From Methanothrix sp. (GTDB lineage Archaea; Halobacteriota; Methanosarcinia; Methanotrichales; Methanotrichaceae): a DNA stretch of 64,000 nt. The notes under the pieces were generated by a model. It was not told the origin of the DNA, searched no databases, and was given only the letters and a program-made list of their open reading frames with translations. This document shows positions 35,709-45,592 of the stretch, piece by piece. Location of the stretch: the NCBI RefSeq assembly GCF_024518575.1, contig NZ_JANIHG010000006.1:1-64000 (forward strand), written 5' to 3'. Both the position numbers and the translations under genes were made by a program. How positions within the stretch are numbered: position 1 is the stretch's first letter; the number at the start of each line of letters is the position of its first letter.

Positions 35709-36134
35709 ATGCGATACGAGTTTCTGGAGCACACAGCTGATGTCAAGTTCAGAGCCTACGGATCCAGCCCTGAGGAGATGCTCAAAAACGCTGCCCTGGC
35801 GATGTTCAGCGTCATGATAGATATTGAGACCGTCAGGCCTGAGAGCGTATGGGAGGTTGAGCTCGAGGCTGAGGATCTGGAGGGTCTCGCTTACAGATGG
35901 CTCTCTGAGCTTCTCTTCCTCTTCAGCGCAGAGCTCGCGGTCTTCAGCGATTTTGATATATCACTGAGCCATGATGGAGCATGGAGGCTGAATGCCAGGG
36001 TCCGTGGGGAGCATATAGACAGGAAGAGGCACTCATTTGAGACTGAGATCAAGGCTGTCACGCTACACCAGTTCGAGGTCAGGCCTGGTGATTCAGAGAG
36101 GCCCTGGATGCTGCAGGTGGTGCTCGATGTTTGA
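35709..36134 (+). CDS. Archease
   Basis: A 141-residue protein that activates the RtcB RNA ligase and can alter tRNA methylase specificity. The hallmark EHTADVKFRAYG, AYRWLSELLFLF and the C-terminal KAVTLHQFEV region are present. AGGTAGAG lies before the ATG. It overlaps the start region of rtcB by 4 bases, so partner and enzyme are made together. Confidence 0.93.
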   Translation: MRYEFLEHTADVKFRAYGSSPEEMLKNAALAMFSVMIDIETVRPESVWEVELEAEDLEGLAYRWLSELLFLFSAELAVFSDFDISLSHDGAWRLNARVRGEHIDRKRHSFETEIKAVTLHQFEVRPGDSERPWMLQVVLDV

Positions 36135-36145
36135 GGGGTGATCAC

Positions 36146-37567
36146 ATGCTCGACAAGATAGAGGAAAATATTTACGAGCTGCCGATAGGCTACAAGGAGG
36201 GGATGCGGGTCCCTGGCAGGATATTCATCTCCGAGTCCCTCCTGGAGATGGTGGAGCCAGGGACAATAGAACAGGTGGCGAATGTGGCCACCCTGCCGGG
36301 CATAGTTAAGTACTCCATGGCCATGCCGGATGCGCATCTCGGATACGGGTTTCCGATAGGCGGCGTCGCAGCATTCCGGGAGGATGGAGGGGTTATCAGC
36401 CCAGGCGGTGTCGGGTTTGATATAAACTGCGGCGTCCGTCTCCTGCGCACGGATCTAACAGTTGATGAGGTCAAGCCCTTGATCTCAGATCTGATCGAGT
36501 CGTTATTCGAGGAGATCCCGTCAGGGGTTGGAGCCACCAGCAGGCTTCATGTATCTGATAGCGAGCTCACAGAGGCGTTCATAGCGGGCGCGAGATGGGC
36601 TGTGGAGCAGGGATACGGCACAGATGAGGATCTGGAGCACTGCGAGGAGAACGGATGCCTTAAGGGCGCTGATCCATCACAGGTCAGCGCGAAGGCCAGA
36701 AAGCGCGGAAGGCCGCAGTTCGGTACGCTGGGCAGCGGCAACCACTTCCTCGAAGTCCAGTATGTGGGCCGTATATACGATGAGGATATCGCGAAGCGCT
36801 TCGGCCTCTTCAAGGGCCAGGTCACGGTCATGATCCACTGCGGATCCAGGGGTGCGGGACATCAGATATGCACAGATCACCTCGAGGTTCTATCGCGTGC
36901 TGTCAGGAAGTACAATATCGATCTGCCCGACAAACAGCTCGCATGCGCCCCCATCGGCACTCCCGAGGCGAGGAACTACTTCGGTGCGATGGCAGCAGCC
37001 GCAAACTACGCATGGGCTAACAGGCAGATAATAGCCCACTGGACCAGAGAGGTCTTCGCAAAGTACTTCGGAGACGTAGAGATGCCCCTCGTCTACGATG
37101 TGGCGCACAACGTCGCCAAGATAGAGGAGCACATGGTGGATAACAGGCTCGAAAGGCTCTACGTCCACAGGAAGGGCGCTACGAGGTCTTTCGGCCCCTC
37201 CCGGAAGGAGGTGCCCTCTGACTACAGAGGTGTCGGCCAGCCCCTGCTGATCCCGGGGAGCATGGGCACCCCATCATATGTCCTGTGTGGCCAGGACAGA
37301 GCGTTGGAGCTCACATTCGGCAGCGCATGCCACGGCTCAGGCAGGATAATGAGCAGGAGCCAGGCGAAGAAGACCTACAGGGGAGCCGATGTTAGAGCAA
37401 GTCTACAGCGCGAGGGCATCAAGGTGATGGCGACAGAGCCTGCAGTGCTCGCAGAGGAGGCGCCTGAGGTCTACAAGCCCAGCCATGAGGTGGTCGAGGT
37501 CGTGCATGCGCTGGGTCTTGCAAAGAAGGTAGCACAGATGATACCCCTAGGGGTCTCAAAGGGATGA
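36146..37567 (+). CDS. rtcB: RNA-splicing ligase RtcB
   Basis: A 473-residue GTP- and Mn-dependent ligase joining tRNA exons after intron removal. FDINCGVRLLRTDL (metal Cys), GTLGSGNHFLEVQ, MIHCGSRGAGHQ, YDVAHNVAKIEEH and the guanylylated-His block GSACHGSGRIMSR are all seen. No intein interrupts it, unlike some archaeal RtcB. I use the ATG at 36146 with GGGGTGAT upstream. The window also carries a tRNA-Gly with an intron, a direct substrate of this pathway. Confidence 0.96.
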   Translation: MLDKIEENIYELPIGYKEGMRVPGRIFISESLLEMVEPGTIEQVANVATLPGIVKYSMAMPDAHLGYGFPIGGVAAFREDGGVISPGGVGFDINCGVRLLRTDLTVDEVKPLISDLIESLFEEIPSGVGATSRLHVSDSELTEAFIAGARWAVEQGYGTDEDLEHCEENGCLKGADPSQVSAKARKRGRPQFGTLGSGNHFLEVQYVGRIYDEDIAKRFGLFKGQVTVMIHCGSRGAGHQICTDHLEVLSRAVRKYNIDLPDKQLACAPIGTPEARNYFGAMAAAANYAWANRQIIAHWTREVFAKYFGDVEMPLVYDVAHNVAKIEEHMVDNRLERLYVHRKGATRSFGPSRKEVPSDYRGVGQPLLIPGSMGTPSYVLCGQDRALELTFGSACHGSGRIMSRSQAKKTYRGADVRASLQREGIKVMATEPAVLAEEAPEVYKPSHEVVEVVHALGLAKKVAQMIPLGVSKG

Positions 37568-37604
37568 GTTAGATTTAAGGCCTATAAAGAAACCGCAACT
37601 GCGG

Positions 37605-38339
37605 ATGAACCTCAGGGTGGTCCTGGTAGAGCCCAGATATGAAGGGAATGTCGGCGCAGTGGCAAGGTCGATGAAGAACTTCGGCTTCAGCGACCTCTTT
37701 CTGGTCAGGCCATGCGATATCGGACCTTTCGGCATGGCCATGGCAGCGCATGCTAAGGACATCCTGGAATCCGCTGTGAGGGTGGACCGTCTTGAGGATG
37801 CCCTGGCAGGGGCGAATCTCGTCGTGGGCACGACCGGAAAGCGTCTGGGAAAGGATCACCACCATCTCCGGCTCCATCTCCGCGTCCCGTATCTGACGCC
37901 ATCAGAGCTCGCAGAGCGGTTGAGCGACAAGGACGGGACTGTAGCACTTCTCTTGGGCAGAGAGGACTGGGGGCTCACAAACGACGAGCTGATGATCTGC
38001 GATGTGCTCGTGTCGATACCCACAAGTGATGAGTATCCGGTCATGAATTTATCGCATGCAGCAACCGTGATCCTCTACGAGCTCGGCCAGGTCGACTCCA
38101 AGCTTGAGGTGAGGCTTGCGGATAGAGAGATGCTGGAGAGGATATTCGAGAGGACAGATCACCTTCTGAGGATCATCAACTACCCGGAGCACAAGATACG
38201 TTACGTGGTGCTGATGCTGCGCCGGATCTTCGGAAGAGCTGAGCTGACAGAGCGGGAGGCGAACACCCTTCTCGGCGTGATAAAGAAGGCGATATGGAAG
38301 GTCGAGGGTGAGGAAGATCAGGCGGTGGCACCTGACTGA
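37605..38339 (+). CDS. SPOUT RNA methyltransferase, TrmJ-like
   Basis: A 244-residue knotted methyltransferase. The N-terminal VVLVEPRYEGNVGAVARSMKNFGF, LLLGREDWGLTNDEL and the C-terminal PVMNLSHAATVILYEL motif place it in the TrmJ/LasT branch of SPOUT enzymes, which 2'-O-methylate tRNA position 32. The C-terminal extension (TEREANTLLGVIKKAI) is usual. It follows rtcB by 37 bases, so a tRNA-processing operon archease-rtcB-trmJ is likely. Confidence 0.88.
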   Translation: MNLRVVLVEPRYEGNVGAVARSMKNFGFSDLFLVRPCDIGPFGMAMAAHAKDILESAVRVDRLEDALAGANLVVGTTGKRLGKDHHHLRLHLRVPYLTPSELAERLSDKDGTVALLLGREDWGLTNDELMICDVLVSIPTSDEYPVMNLSHAATVILYELGQVDSKLEVRLADREMLERIFERTDHLLRIINYPEHKIRYVVLMLRRIFGRAELTEREANTLLGVIKKAIWKVEGEEDQAVAPD

Positions 38340-38373
38340 ATTCCGCGTGAAGGCATGGGGATCGGCTCTCGAT

Positions 38374-41300
38374 CTACGCGCCTCCGAGCAAGATATCGTC
38401 TGCGAAATCCACCCTGCACGTCAGACCCGCACGGAGCGCCTCGAGCAGGCACTCGACTGTTTTTATTGCAGAGAGCTCCGAGAGGTTCGCCCTCTCCCTG
38501 AGGATCTCCTGGAGGCTGTTGACTATGTTTCTTGTCAGCTCAGAGAGCAATCTCTTCGATACACCATCTGACTGCGCTATGTTCAGCGCCTCCAGGTATG
38601 TGCTCACGGCTGCGTCTGTTCTTGAGGTCGCCAGCTCACAGCCAGCCATCACCTCCAGCGCCTTGACCTGCAGATCCCTGTAGCCGAGCCTCCTCGCCTG
38701 CCGCTCCAGGAGCAGCGCTGTCTCCTCCGCCCTGGAGTGGTCTTTTCTGTTGAAGTACAGGGTCGCCATGAGCGCATATGTGGATAGGAGATCGTACATG
38801 GAGTTTATGGATTTGAAGAGCTCCAGGGCTTTCTGGAGGTGCTCCTCCGCATCGTCATAATCACCAGCGTTCAGAGATGCAGCACCAATGCTCCGAAGCG
38901 CCACGCCCTCATCTCTTGTAAGCCCCATCTTTCTCGCAAGCGCAAGGGCCTTGCTGTAGCAGCTCCTGGCCTCCGCGGCCGCCTGCGACAGGTAAAAATC
39001 GCCCCACTCGATGTAAAGCCTGATCCTCATGGAATCGTAACCCGTCTTCAATATGAGCGTCTCAGCCTCAGATAGGTAGAAGCGCGCCTCGCTCATCTCC
39101 CCTCTGTTCAGCTTGACCCTCGCCATCGCGAGGTATGCCTCGCAGAGATCCGGGACCGCGCCTATGCTCTCAAACGTGGCAATCGCAGAGAGAATGTCCT
39201 CCTCAGGATCCGATCCCCTCAGCTCCTTCAAAAGTCCTATGTTGAGACGCGACATGCTGTAGCATGGAGAGGCCTTCAGAGCTCTGAATTCGCTCATGCT
39301 TCTCGATAGAAGATCCTCGGCGATCGACCACTCCCCGCGATCCCTGTAGACCAGAGCCATGTTGAACATGGTCTCAGCGGCGCTGTACCTGTCCCCGGAG
39401 CGCTCGAAGAGCTCCAGGCTCTTCTGGTAATGATCCAGCGCCTCCTCCCAGCGGAAGATGTCAGCGTATGCATTTGCCAGTATCCCGTGCATCTCTGCAA
39501 CCGCCTCAAGATCCTCTGCCATCTCAAGCTCGCTGAGCTTTTTGAGATAGCCTTCGATGTCGACAGATGCTTCTCCGCGGCATGATCTCACCATGTCTAT
39601 GTTAGCCTGGAACTCCGTGGCAGCCTCGCGATCTCCGGAACGCATCGCGTACTCCACTGCCATCCTGAAGTGATCTACTGCCAGCGACCACTCGCCCCTC
39701 CTGTGATACAGTAGACCCAGGTTGTTGAGCACCATCGAGGATGCTCTGGAATCGTCGAGCCCCTCGAATATCTCGAGGCTTTTGTGGTAGAGCTCTATCG
39801 CCCTCTCCCACTCGCCCCTCCTGTAGTGTATGCTCGCCACGTTGCTCAGCGTGGCCCCATAGCTCTGCATATCTCCAACCTTCTTGAAGTGCTCCATCGC
39901 TTTTGTATAGAGCAGCAGAGCCCCGTCCCAGTCTCCCCTCCTGTAAAGCACATTTGCCATGTTGTTCGTGGTGACCGCTGTGCTGTAGCCGTCGCCGAGC
40001 CTCTCGAATATCTCAAGGCTCTCATTGTAGCGATCAAGGGCATCACCCCAGAGCCCCTGCTCCGCCAGGAGGTTGCCCATTGTGCTCAGAACTGCTGCCA
40101 CACCAAGAGAATCTCCCATCCCCCTGAACCTCTCGAGCACCTTCCTGTACTCCGCAAGGGCCTCCTGCCACATGCCCTTTCTCTCGTAAACGACCGCAAG
40201 GCTGCTCAGCGCCCTCATGGCATCAGCTGTATCCAGATTGAGATCCACACACCCCTTGAAGCAGTCTATGGCCTCGTCCCACAGGCCGCGCTCCAGCGCG
40301 ATGCTGCCCAGCCCCATGAGGGCGTAGGCCGCGCCCCTCTCATCTCCAACACTCTGGAACGCCTCCAGGCTGGCCCTGTAGCACTTCTCCGCGCTCTCCA
40401 CATCCCCAATCCTCTGGTACAGGCCCCCCAGATTCCATGATATCTTCGCGACGCTGGCATCACCACCATCGAGCTCCATGCTCATCCTGTAGCTCTTTAT
40501 CGCCTGCAGGATGTCCCCCTTCTCCTCGTACACATTTCCGAGGTTGTTCATCACCGCAGCCATGCCCCTGCGATCGCCGATTGCCTCAAACGTCTCCAGA
40601 GCATCCTGATAGTGAGTTATGGCATCGTCCCAGCGCCTCCGGATCTCGTAAAGGGTCGCGAGGTTTATGTGGGTGTTCGCAGCGCCGTGGACGTCCCCGA
40701 GCTGCTCCTTCATCTCGAGGCAGCGCATGTAGTGCCTCTCTGCCGCCTCGATCTCGCCCATGTGCTGGTAGACGAGCCCCATGTTGTTCAGGGTCTTAGA
40801 TGCGCCCTGCATATCGCCAAGCCGCTCCTGGAGCTGAAGCGCATCGTGATAAACCTCAAGCGCCCTCTCCAGATCCCCCATCATCTGATATACGCTCGCT
40901 ATGTTAGATGTGCATGCAGCAGCGCCCCTGAGATCTCCCAGCTCACGCAGGAGCTCGGCGCCCCTTTCATAGTGCTCAACAGCGCCATCCCACTCGCCGA
41001 GGTCGGAGAGGATGTGGCCAATGCCTATATGCGAAGCTGCCATGCCGTCCCTGTCTCCGAGGGCCTCGCTGAGCTCGAGAGACCTCAGGAAATACCTCTG
41101 AGCCGCCTCGTAATCTCTCAACCTGTAGCACGCGTTCCCCATCTCTCTGAGAGCCCTTGCGAGATCCTGCGACTGCTCCGACTGCATTGCATCGAGAGCC
41201 TCCTGATAGCACTCGACAGCTCTCTTCCACTCGCCCATGGAGCCGTAGAGCCTGGCCAGGCTCAGCAGTGTGCTCGCCACGCTCTCGCGATCTGATAACT

Positions 41301-42180
41301 CCCTAAAGCCCTCCAGCGCCTTCAGGTAGCACTCCTCGGATCTCGAGAACCTTCCCTCTATCGCGTGAAGGTCCCCGAGAAGCAGTGCCGTTCTTGAGGC
41401 CCCTGCTCTGTCATGGCAGTGCTCGTACCTGTGCATGGCCATATCGAAAAGATCTTCGGCTCTCCTCGAATCGCCTCGGAGCTGAGATATGCTGCCAAGC
41501 TTCTCCAAAGACCTACACACGAGCGGTATCTCCCCCAGCCGCTCGAACTCCTCGAGGCACGTCCTGTAGAGCTCCTCAGCAGATGATAAATCCCCCATCT
41601 CCCTCCGGATCTCAGCCTCCTCCATGAGCGCCTTCGCGACAGAGCTTCTGTCTCCTGAGGATCTGAAGGCATCTATTGCATCACAGCTGCACTGCAGTGC
41701 CTCATCCCATCTTCTGGCCTCTCTGTAGGCCCTGGAGAGGTCTGTGAGAATGCCAGCGCGTTCTGGATCCCCGCTTTCCAGCCGCGAGAGAGCATCTCTG
41801 TAGAGAGAGATCGCACGATCCCAGTCCTCCACATCCGCATAGATCGAGCCAAGGCGGGAGAGAACTCTGACCTCATCTGCTCCTGCTGCAAGCTCCAGGG
41901 CTCTTGAGAGATGGCTCACAGCCCGTTCGAGCGAACCGAGCCGTTGTGATATTGTGCCCAGTGAGAACCAGAGGGTGTAATCCTTGGATTCCGAGATCTG
42001 CTCTGCGATCTCATCCAGATGTGATAAGGCCATGGATGTATCTGAGGACAGCACCGCTCTTGCCAGCAATGATAAAGGCCCATGCGCATCCAGCGCGACC
42101 CTCTCTATCACCATTTGATCCTTAATATCACCATCCAGAAAGCCTGCGATGGCACTCAAAGCTCCGGCCTCATATACCAC
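38374..42180 (-). CDS. Giant TPR protein (1268 residues)
   Basis: Built almost wholly of 40-residue tetratricopeptide units (about 30), each near the pattern GD-x-x-A-A-x-T-L-x-N-M-G-x-V-Y, then x-G-x-x-x-x-A-x-x-x-Y. The 40-residue period and the NNMG/NNLG signature resemble the LGN/kinesin-light-chain type rather than 34-residue TPRs. No signal peptide, membrane segment or enzyme domain is visible, so it is probably a soluble scaffold. GTG start with GGAGGT upstream; a TTTTATAAAGG TATA box lies at about 42288-42298. Converges with the methyltransferase gene. Confidence 0.85.
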   Translation of the reverse strand: MVYEAGALSAIAGFLDGDIKDQMVIERVALDAHGPLSLLARAVLSSDTSMALSHLDEIAEQISESKDYTLWFSLGTISQRLGSLERAVSHLSRALELAAGADEVRVLSRLGSIYADVEDWDRAISLYRDALSRLESGDPERAGILTDLSRAYREARRWDEALQCSCDAIDAFRSSGDRSSVAKALMEEAEIRREMGDLSSAEELYRTCLEEFERLGEIPLVCRSLEKLGSISQLRGDSRRAEDLFDMAMHRYEHCHDRAGASRTALLLGDLHAIEGRFSRSEECYLKALEGFRELSDRESVASTLLSLARLYGSMGEWKRAVECYQEALDAMQSEQSQDLARALREMGNACYRLRDYEAAQRYFLRSLELSEALGDRDGMAASHIGIGHILSDLGEWDGAVEHYERGAELLRELGDLRGAAACTSNIASVYQMMGDLERALEVYHDALQLQERLGDMQGASKTLNNMGLVYQHMGEIEAAERHYMRCLEMKEQLGDVHGAANTHINLATLYEIRRRWDDAITHYQDALETFEAIGDRRGMAAVMNNLGNVYEEKGDILQAIKSYRMSMELDGGDASVAKISWNLGGLYQRIGDVESAEKCYRASLEAFQSVGDERGAAYALMGLGSIALERGLWDEAIDCFKGCVDLNLDTADAMRALSSLAVVYERKGMWQEALAEYRKVLERFRGMGDSLGVAAVLSTMGNLLAEQGLWGDALDRYNESLEIFERLGDGYSTAVTTNNMANVLYRRGDWDGALLLYTKAMEHFKKVGDMQSYGATLSNVASIHYRRGEWERAIELYHKSLEIFEGLDDSRASSMVLNNLGLLYHRRGEWSLAVDHFRMAVEYAMRSGDREAATEFQANIDMVRSCRGEASVDIEGYLKKLSELEMAEDLEAVAEMHGILANAYADIFRWEEALDHYQKSLELFERSGDRYSAAETMFNMALVYRDRGEWSIAEDLLSRSMSEFRALKASPCYSMSRLNIGLLKELRGSDPEEDILSAIATFESIGAVPDLCEAYLAMARVKLNRGEMSEARFYLSEAETLILKTGYDSMRIRLYIEWGDFYLSQAAAEARSCYSKALALARKMGLTRDEGVALRSIGAASLNAGDYDDAEEHLQKALELFKSINSMYDLLSTYALMATLYFNRKDHSRAEETALLLERQARRLGYRDLQVKALEVMAGCELATSRTDAAVSTYLEALNIAQSDGVSKRLLSELTRNIVNSLQEILRERANLSELSAIKTVECLLEALRAGLTCRVDFADDILLGGA

Positions 42181-42403
42181 GTAATACCTCCTTTACACAG
42201 AGAAGCGTGATCACGGACAAGATGAATCCCCACTTTGCGGAGCTCCCCACATATCCGCTCAGATATTCTCACTGTAGTAAATCTTCTCCTTTATAAAATC
42301 TACGTTTTTTGAAGTGCGCCCTGTTTCAGGGTATAGAGGTGATCAAATTGCTTCAAAATTCCAAAAAGAGATGTGAATATATGTGGTGCATTCAGTCAGT
42401 CGA

Positions 42404-43036
42404 TCACCTTGTCCGGGGTCCACCTGGCATGGTTCTGTACACCACAGCACCTGCCTTGATGGATCCTGATGCAATGAGCTCCTTTGTCTCGCAGGTGATG
42501 GCGTTCATGCGTCCTGTGAATATCTCCACCGCCAGCTCCCTGATCTTCCGCGTGTCAGCGTAATCCCCCTTTCCGATACCGGGGCAGCCCGGATTGTAAT
42601 CTATGCTGAGAACCACATCTCCCCCGATATCCCTTTCAGATATGCGGAATGGAAATAACCTGCATGCCCTGGGCCTGTGCGGGTATATCCTGCAGCCGTT
42701 ATCGTAAAAGATGCAGGTTGTATCCGCCCTGGATTTCAGCACAGGTATATCCAGCACCACCTTCAAACCATCATCTGAGACCCTGACGGTCCTCCCGTCG
42801 TAGGGATAAAGGGTATCCACGAACTGCTCAGGCCTGAGATCATAACTTCTCGATATTCTTGATATCTCATCCTCAGTCAGGTGTATTATATTCGACCGCT
42901 CGACGAACCTCTGCACCAGCTCTGGAGGGATCAGCTCTGAAAACTCAGATGGCCTGCGGTGGTGGCAGCATGCGCCGCAACGCTGGCATTTGAAGCGGAC
43001 CCTGTCAAAGGAGAGAGAGACGTAAACTCTGGGCAA
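42404..43036 (-). CDS. YkgJ-family cysteine-cluster protein
   Basis: A 210-residue protein with FKCQRCGACCHHR at residues 15-27 and CIFYDNGCRIYPHRPRACRLFP about 110-130, the CxxCxxCC...C...C pattern of the YkgJ (zinc/iron-chelating) family. Function is unknown. It stands downstream of the mtr operon with a terminator between. Confidence 0.85.
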   Translation of the reverse strand: MPRVYVSLSFDRVRFKCQRCGACCHHRRPSEFSELIPPELVQRFVERSNIIHLTEDEISRISRSYDLRPEQFVDTLYPYDGRTVRVSDDGLKVVLDIPVLKSRADTTCIFYDNGCRIYPHRPRACRLFPFRISERDIGGDVVLSIDYNPGCPGIGKGDYADTRKIRELAVEIFTGRMNAITCETKELIASGSIKAGAVVYRTMPGGPRTR

Positions 43037-43065
43037 AACAGAACTCCTGGAATGAAAATAAGAGC

Positions 43066-43083
43066 AGGGCGGGGAATCGCCCT
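43066..43083 (-). terminator. Terminator of the mtr operon
   Basis: AGGGCG and CGCCCT form a 6-bp stem that overlaps the mtrH stop codon; on the minus strand the T-rich CTCTTATTTTC follows within a few bases. This looks like an intrinsic terminator. Confidence 0.55.
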
Positions 43084-44017
43084 ACAGGGTCTTCTTTATC
43101 GGGTGGTTCGGATCCAGCACCTCGAGGCCGAGCTCCTGGATCGACTCAGCCTTCATGATGTCGACCATCGCTGCTGCCGGGAATATCATCGGCGCGTTCT
43201 CGATCGGGCCATAGAGGTAGAAGTCTGCGCCCACGATTCCGGCGACGAGGTTCGAGCCGATGTCAACAGGAGCGAAGGCCTCCTTGTGGGTCTTCTTCCA
43301 CTTCTTCATCCAGTCCCAGGCGGACGCTGCGTTGTGGAATCCGCCGCCGACCGGCAGGCCCAGCATCGCCTTGACAGCGATGCATGCTCTGTATGTGGCT
43401 CCTGAGCCAGCGCCCAGCGGCATCGCCGCTGTGTCTATGAGAACCCTAGTTATGCCGCAGTCCTTCGCGTACTCGAGCATGCCCTTCTTCGCGCCGCCTG
43501 CCGCCTTCGTGAGTATATCCATCTTCCCCTTGGTTCCCTTCTCCATCGCGTTGAACGCCAGGACTATCGCTGCGTCCAGATCGCTCTCCTTCAGCGCCAG
43601 AAGCTCCTCATCTGTTATGGAGGCGTTGATGGAGTTGTGTATCGCCCTGTCCGCGACCCCGATCTCTGTGGCGTACTTGACACCAAAGGCGCGAACCTCT
43701 GGAGCAGAGGAATCGATGAGGAACGGGTAGTCGGAGATCTCCACAAACCAGTCGATCTCCTTCTGCATAGCCTCGTTCGTCTCAGCCACGATCTGGTTCA
43801 TGCAGGTGTTCCCTGTGATCTCGCTCATCTCAACCTGCTGGTTCCAGAGCTTCTCAGCGGCATTCTTATCGAACACACCATGCTCCGGATCGGATACTAT
43901 CTTGTGCCTGGCATAGAACATAGTTCCGATGCAGCAAGTCGGGTACTCGCCAGGCTGACCCCCTATCTTGAACTTGCCGAAGTCGAAGACCTCCTGCTTT
44001 CTATCGAACCTGAACAT
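43082..44017 (-). CDS. mtrH: Methyl-H4MPT:CoM methyltransferase subunit H
   Basis: A 311-residue cytosolic TIM-barrel subunit that moves the methyl group from methyl-tetrahydrosarcinapterin/methanopterin to the cob(I)amide of MtrA. The start MFRFDRKQEVFDFGKFKIGGQPG and ACGVKYATEIGVADRAIHNSI-like region are typical. Last gene of the operon. Confidence 0.97.
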   Translation of the reverse strand: MFRFDRKQEVFDFGKFKIGGQPGEYPTCCIGTMFYARHKIVSDPEHGVFDKNAAEKLWNQQVEMSEITGNTCMNQIVAETNEAMQKEIDWFVEISDYPFLIDSSAPEVRAFGVKYATEIGVADRAIHNSINASITDEELLALKESDLDAAIVLAFNAMEKGTKGKMDILTKAAGGAKKGMLEYAKDCGITRVLIDTAAMPLGAGSGATYRACIAVKAMLGLPVGGGFHNAASAWDWMKKWKKTHKEAFAPVDIGSNLVAGIVGADFYLYGPIENAPMIFPAAAMVDIMKAESIQELGLEVLDPNHPIKKTL

Positions 44018-44263
44018 TCAAATCACCTTCACCCAGTTGCCGGCATACATGAAGAGTATGTACGCCAATATTATTATCAGTCCAGCACAGACGCCGTAGG
44101 CAACGCCAAGATCCCTGCCCACGGACTTTCCGGCTCTCAGGAACTTCTCAGCCGAGTAGAACTCGATCTTCTCCTCGATCTTATCGAGGCGCGCCATTAT
44201 CTCCCTGTACTGCTCGTGGTCGACCACTGCAACAGGGACCACAGGCTTTGTGTCCTCAGCCAC
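44018..44263 (-). CDS. mtrG: Methyl-H4MPT:CoM methyltransferase subunit G
   Basis: An 81-residue protein: an amphipathic helix (REIMARLDKIEEKIEFY) and a C-terminal membrane helix (GVCAGLIIILAYILFMYA). One of the small helical subunits around the MtrCDE membrane core. It abuts mtrH; the start is a GTG. Confidence 0.94.
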   Translation of the reverse strand: MAEDTKPVVPVAVVDHEQYREIMARLDKIEEKIEFYSAEKFLRAGKSVGRDLGVAYGVCAGLIIILAYILFMYAGNWVKVI

Positions 44264-44266
44264 GAC

Positions 44267-44494
44267 TCACACCCCCATCAGCAGGAAGGGGCCCAGCATC
44301 ATGGCCACAGCGAGGAAGAAGCCAATCGCGAATCCCTGCGGGGTTGCCGCAATAACGCCGGAGCTCAGCTTCGTCTCCCTGGCCAGGAGCTGCGCCTTGT
44401 ACTTGATGTCGTCCACGATCTGATCGAAGAGGGGCATTGCTGGCTCTATAACAGCCGGAGTTCCCTGCCCGTAAACTATCTCATCACCTGCCAT
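44267..44494 (-). CDS. mtrF: Methyl-H4MPT:CoM methyltransferase subunit F
   Basis: A 75-residue protein with a cytosolic N-terminal half and one membrane helix near the C-terminus (GFAIGFFLAVAMMLGPFLL). It resembles the N-terminal part of MtrA-associated F subunits and lies 3 bases before mtrG, in the canonical E-D-C-B-A-F-G-H order. Confidence 0.94.
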   Translation of the reverse strand: MAGDEIVYGQGTPAVIEPAMPLFDQIVDDIKYKAQLLARETKLSSGVIAATPQGFAIGFFLAVAMMLGPFLLMGV

Positions 44495-44495
44495 C

Positions 44496-45233
44496 TCAGC
44501 TCCCTCCTACCATCTTGAGTATAAGCCCGAATATGGCCAGGGTCAGGGTCATTCCAAGCGCGATCCCCTCTATCTTGCCCACGTAAACTCCAGCCTGGAA
44601 TTTATTGAGCAGGCCGTTGTTCGTCACGGCCATATCCATGGCCCGTATCCTGGATCTGACCTCGACGACCTCCGCGGCCATCGGTCTCAGGCCACCCTCA
44701 CCCTCCTCGGCGCCAGCCTCCTTGATCTCGACGATCATCGGCTCGACATCTAAAGCGCCGGGGTCTTTGGCGACGAGCTCCTTTATCTTCGCGGTGATGG
44801 CGCCCATGTCCTCTGTGTCGATCATGTTGATCGTGGTGATCTGCTGCCTCCACCGCTCTATCGCCTCAGGCGTCAGGTTCTGGATGAACGGGATGGCGCC
44901 CTTGGCCCCGACGATCCTGCCCTCCTTGTCTATTCCGTTTGCGGTGAACGCCTCTATCGCCTGCCCTGTGATGTGCCCCTTGACCTCCATACCTGTGATA
45001 AGCAGGTATCTGATATTCGGGTTGGAGATCACGTTGGCGACCATCTTCTCTATTCCTATGTTCTCGGTCTTGCACGGCCCGGCCAGAGCTGCACCAGCGG
45101 CTATCAGCTCCGAGTTCTTGAGGTGAGAACCGCAGGTCACAACCGCCACTGGGCTCTCCGGGTTGCCGACCTCATACTCGCCGGTTATCACAGGCCAGGG
45201 CTCAGCGGGTTTCTTCTTGAGCACCATAATCAC
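44496..45233 (-). CDS. mtrA: Methyl-H4MPT:CoM methyltransferase subunit A (corrinoid protein)
   Basis: A 245-residue subunit that carries the cobamide between MtrH and the membrane. The Rossmann-like corrinoid domain (VAVVTCGSHL, NIRYLLITGMEVKGHITGQ) is followed by a linker and a C-terminal membrane anchor (GIALGMTLTLAIFGLILKMV). The start overlaps the mtrB stop (ATGA). Confidence 0.97.
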   Translation of the reverse strand: MIMVLKKKPAEPWPVITGEYEVGNPESPVAVVTCGSHLKNSELIAAGAALAGPCKTENIGIEKMVANVISNPNIRYLLITGMEVKGHITGQAIEAFTANGIDKEGRIVGAKGAIPFIQNLTPEAIERWRQQITTINMIDTEDMGAITAKIKELVAKDPGALDVEPMIVEIKEAGAEEGEGGLRPMAAEVVEVRSRIRAMDMAVTNNGLLNKFQAGVYVGKIEGIALGMTLTLAIFGLILKMVGGS

Positions 45234-45580
45234 GCACCTCCCATCGCCTTTCTGAGCATCTCAAGCTTCGCCGGATCGCTGAAGACCATGCCGATCAGCA
45301 CGACGAATGAGATCACCAGACCTATTATGAAGCCGACCCAGATGTTGGTGTAAAGGCCGCCTATGAGAGAGGTCTTTCCTCTGTTCTTGTAAGACTCCAG
45401 CAGCTCGTTATCCGGGACCAGCTGGTTCATCAGGTCATCCGCGATCGCATCAAGCCTCTCAATCCTGTCCATAACCGGATCGAATGTGTACAGAACCACA
45501 TCCTCCCTCTGCTCAGCGACCACTCCCTTAAGTGGATCGAAGAGCAGCCCCAGTTCTGGAGATATTCTGACGAATCCCAT
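45230..45580 (-). CDS. mtrB: Methyl-H4MPT:CoM methyltransferase subunit B
   Basis: A 116-residue protein with a cytosolic beta-rich N-terminus (FVRISPELGLLFDPLKGVV), a helical middle and one C-terminal membrane helix (IWVGFIIGLVISFVVLIGMVF). Twelve bases after mtrC. Confidence 0.95.
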   Translation of the reverse strand: MGFVRISPELGLLFDPLKGVVAEQREDVVLYTFDPVMDRIERLDAIADDLMNQLVPDNELLESYKNRGKTSLIGGLYTNIWVGFIIGLVISFVVLIGMVFSDPAKLEMLRKAMGGA

Positions 45581-45592
45581 CTTTGTGCCTCC

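Noticed and set aside
36146-37567. Intein in RtcB
   Set aside because: The frame is of ordinary length and all motifs are contiguous.
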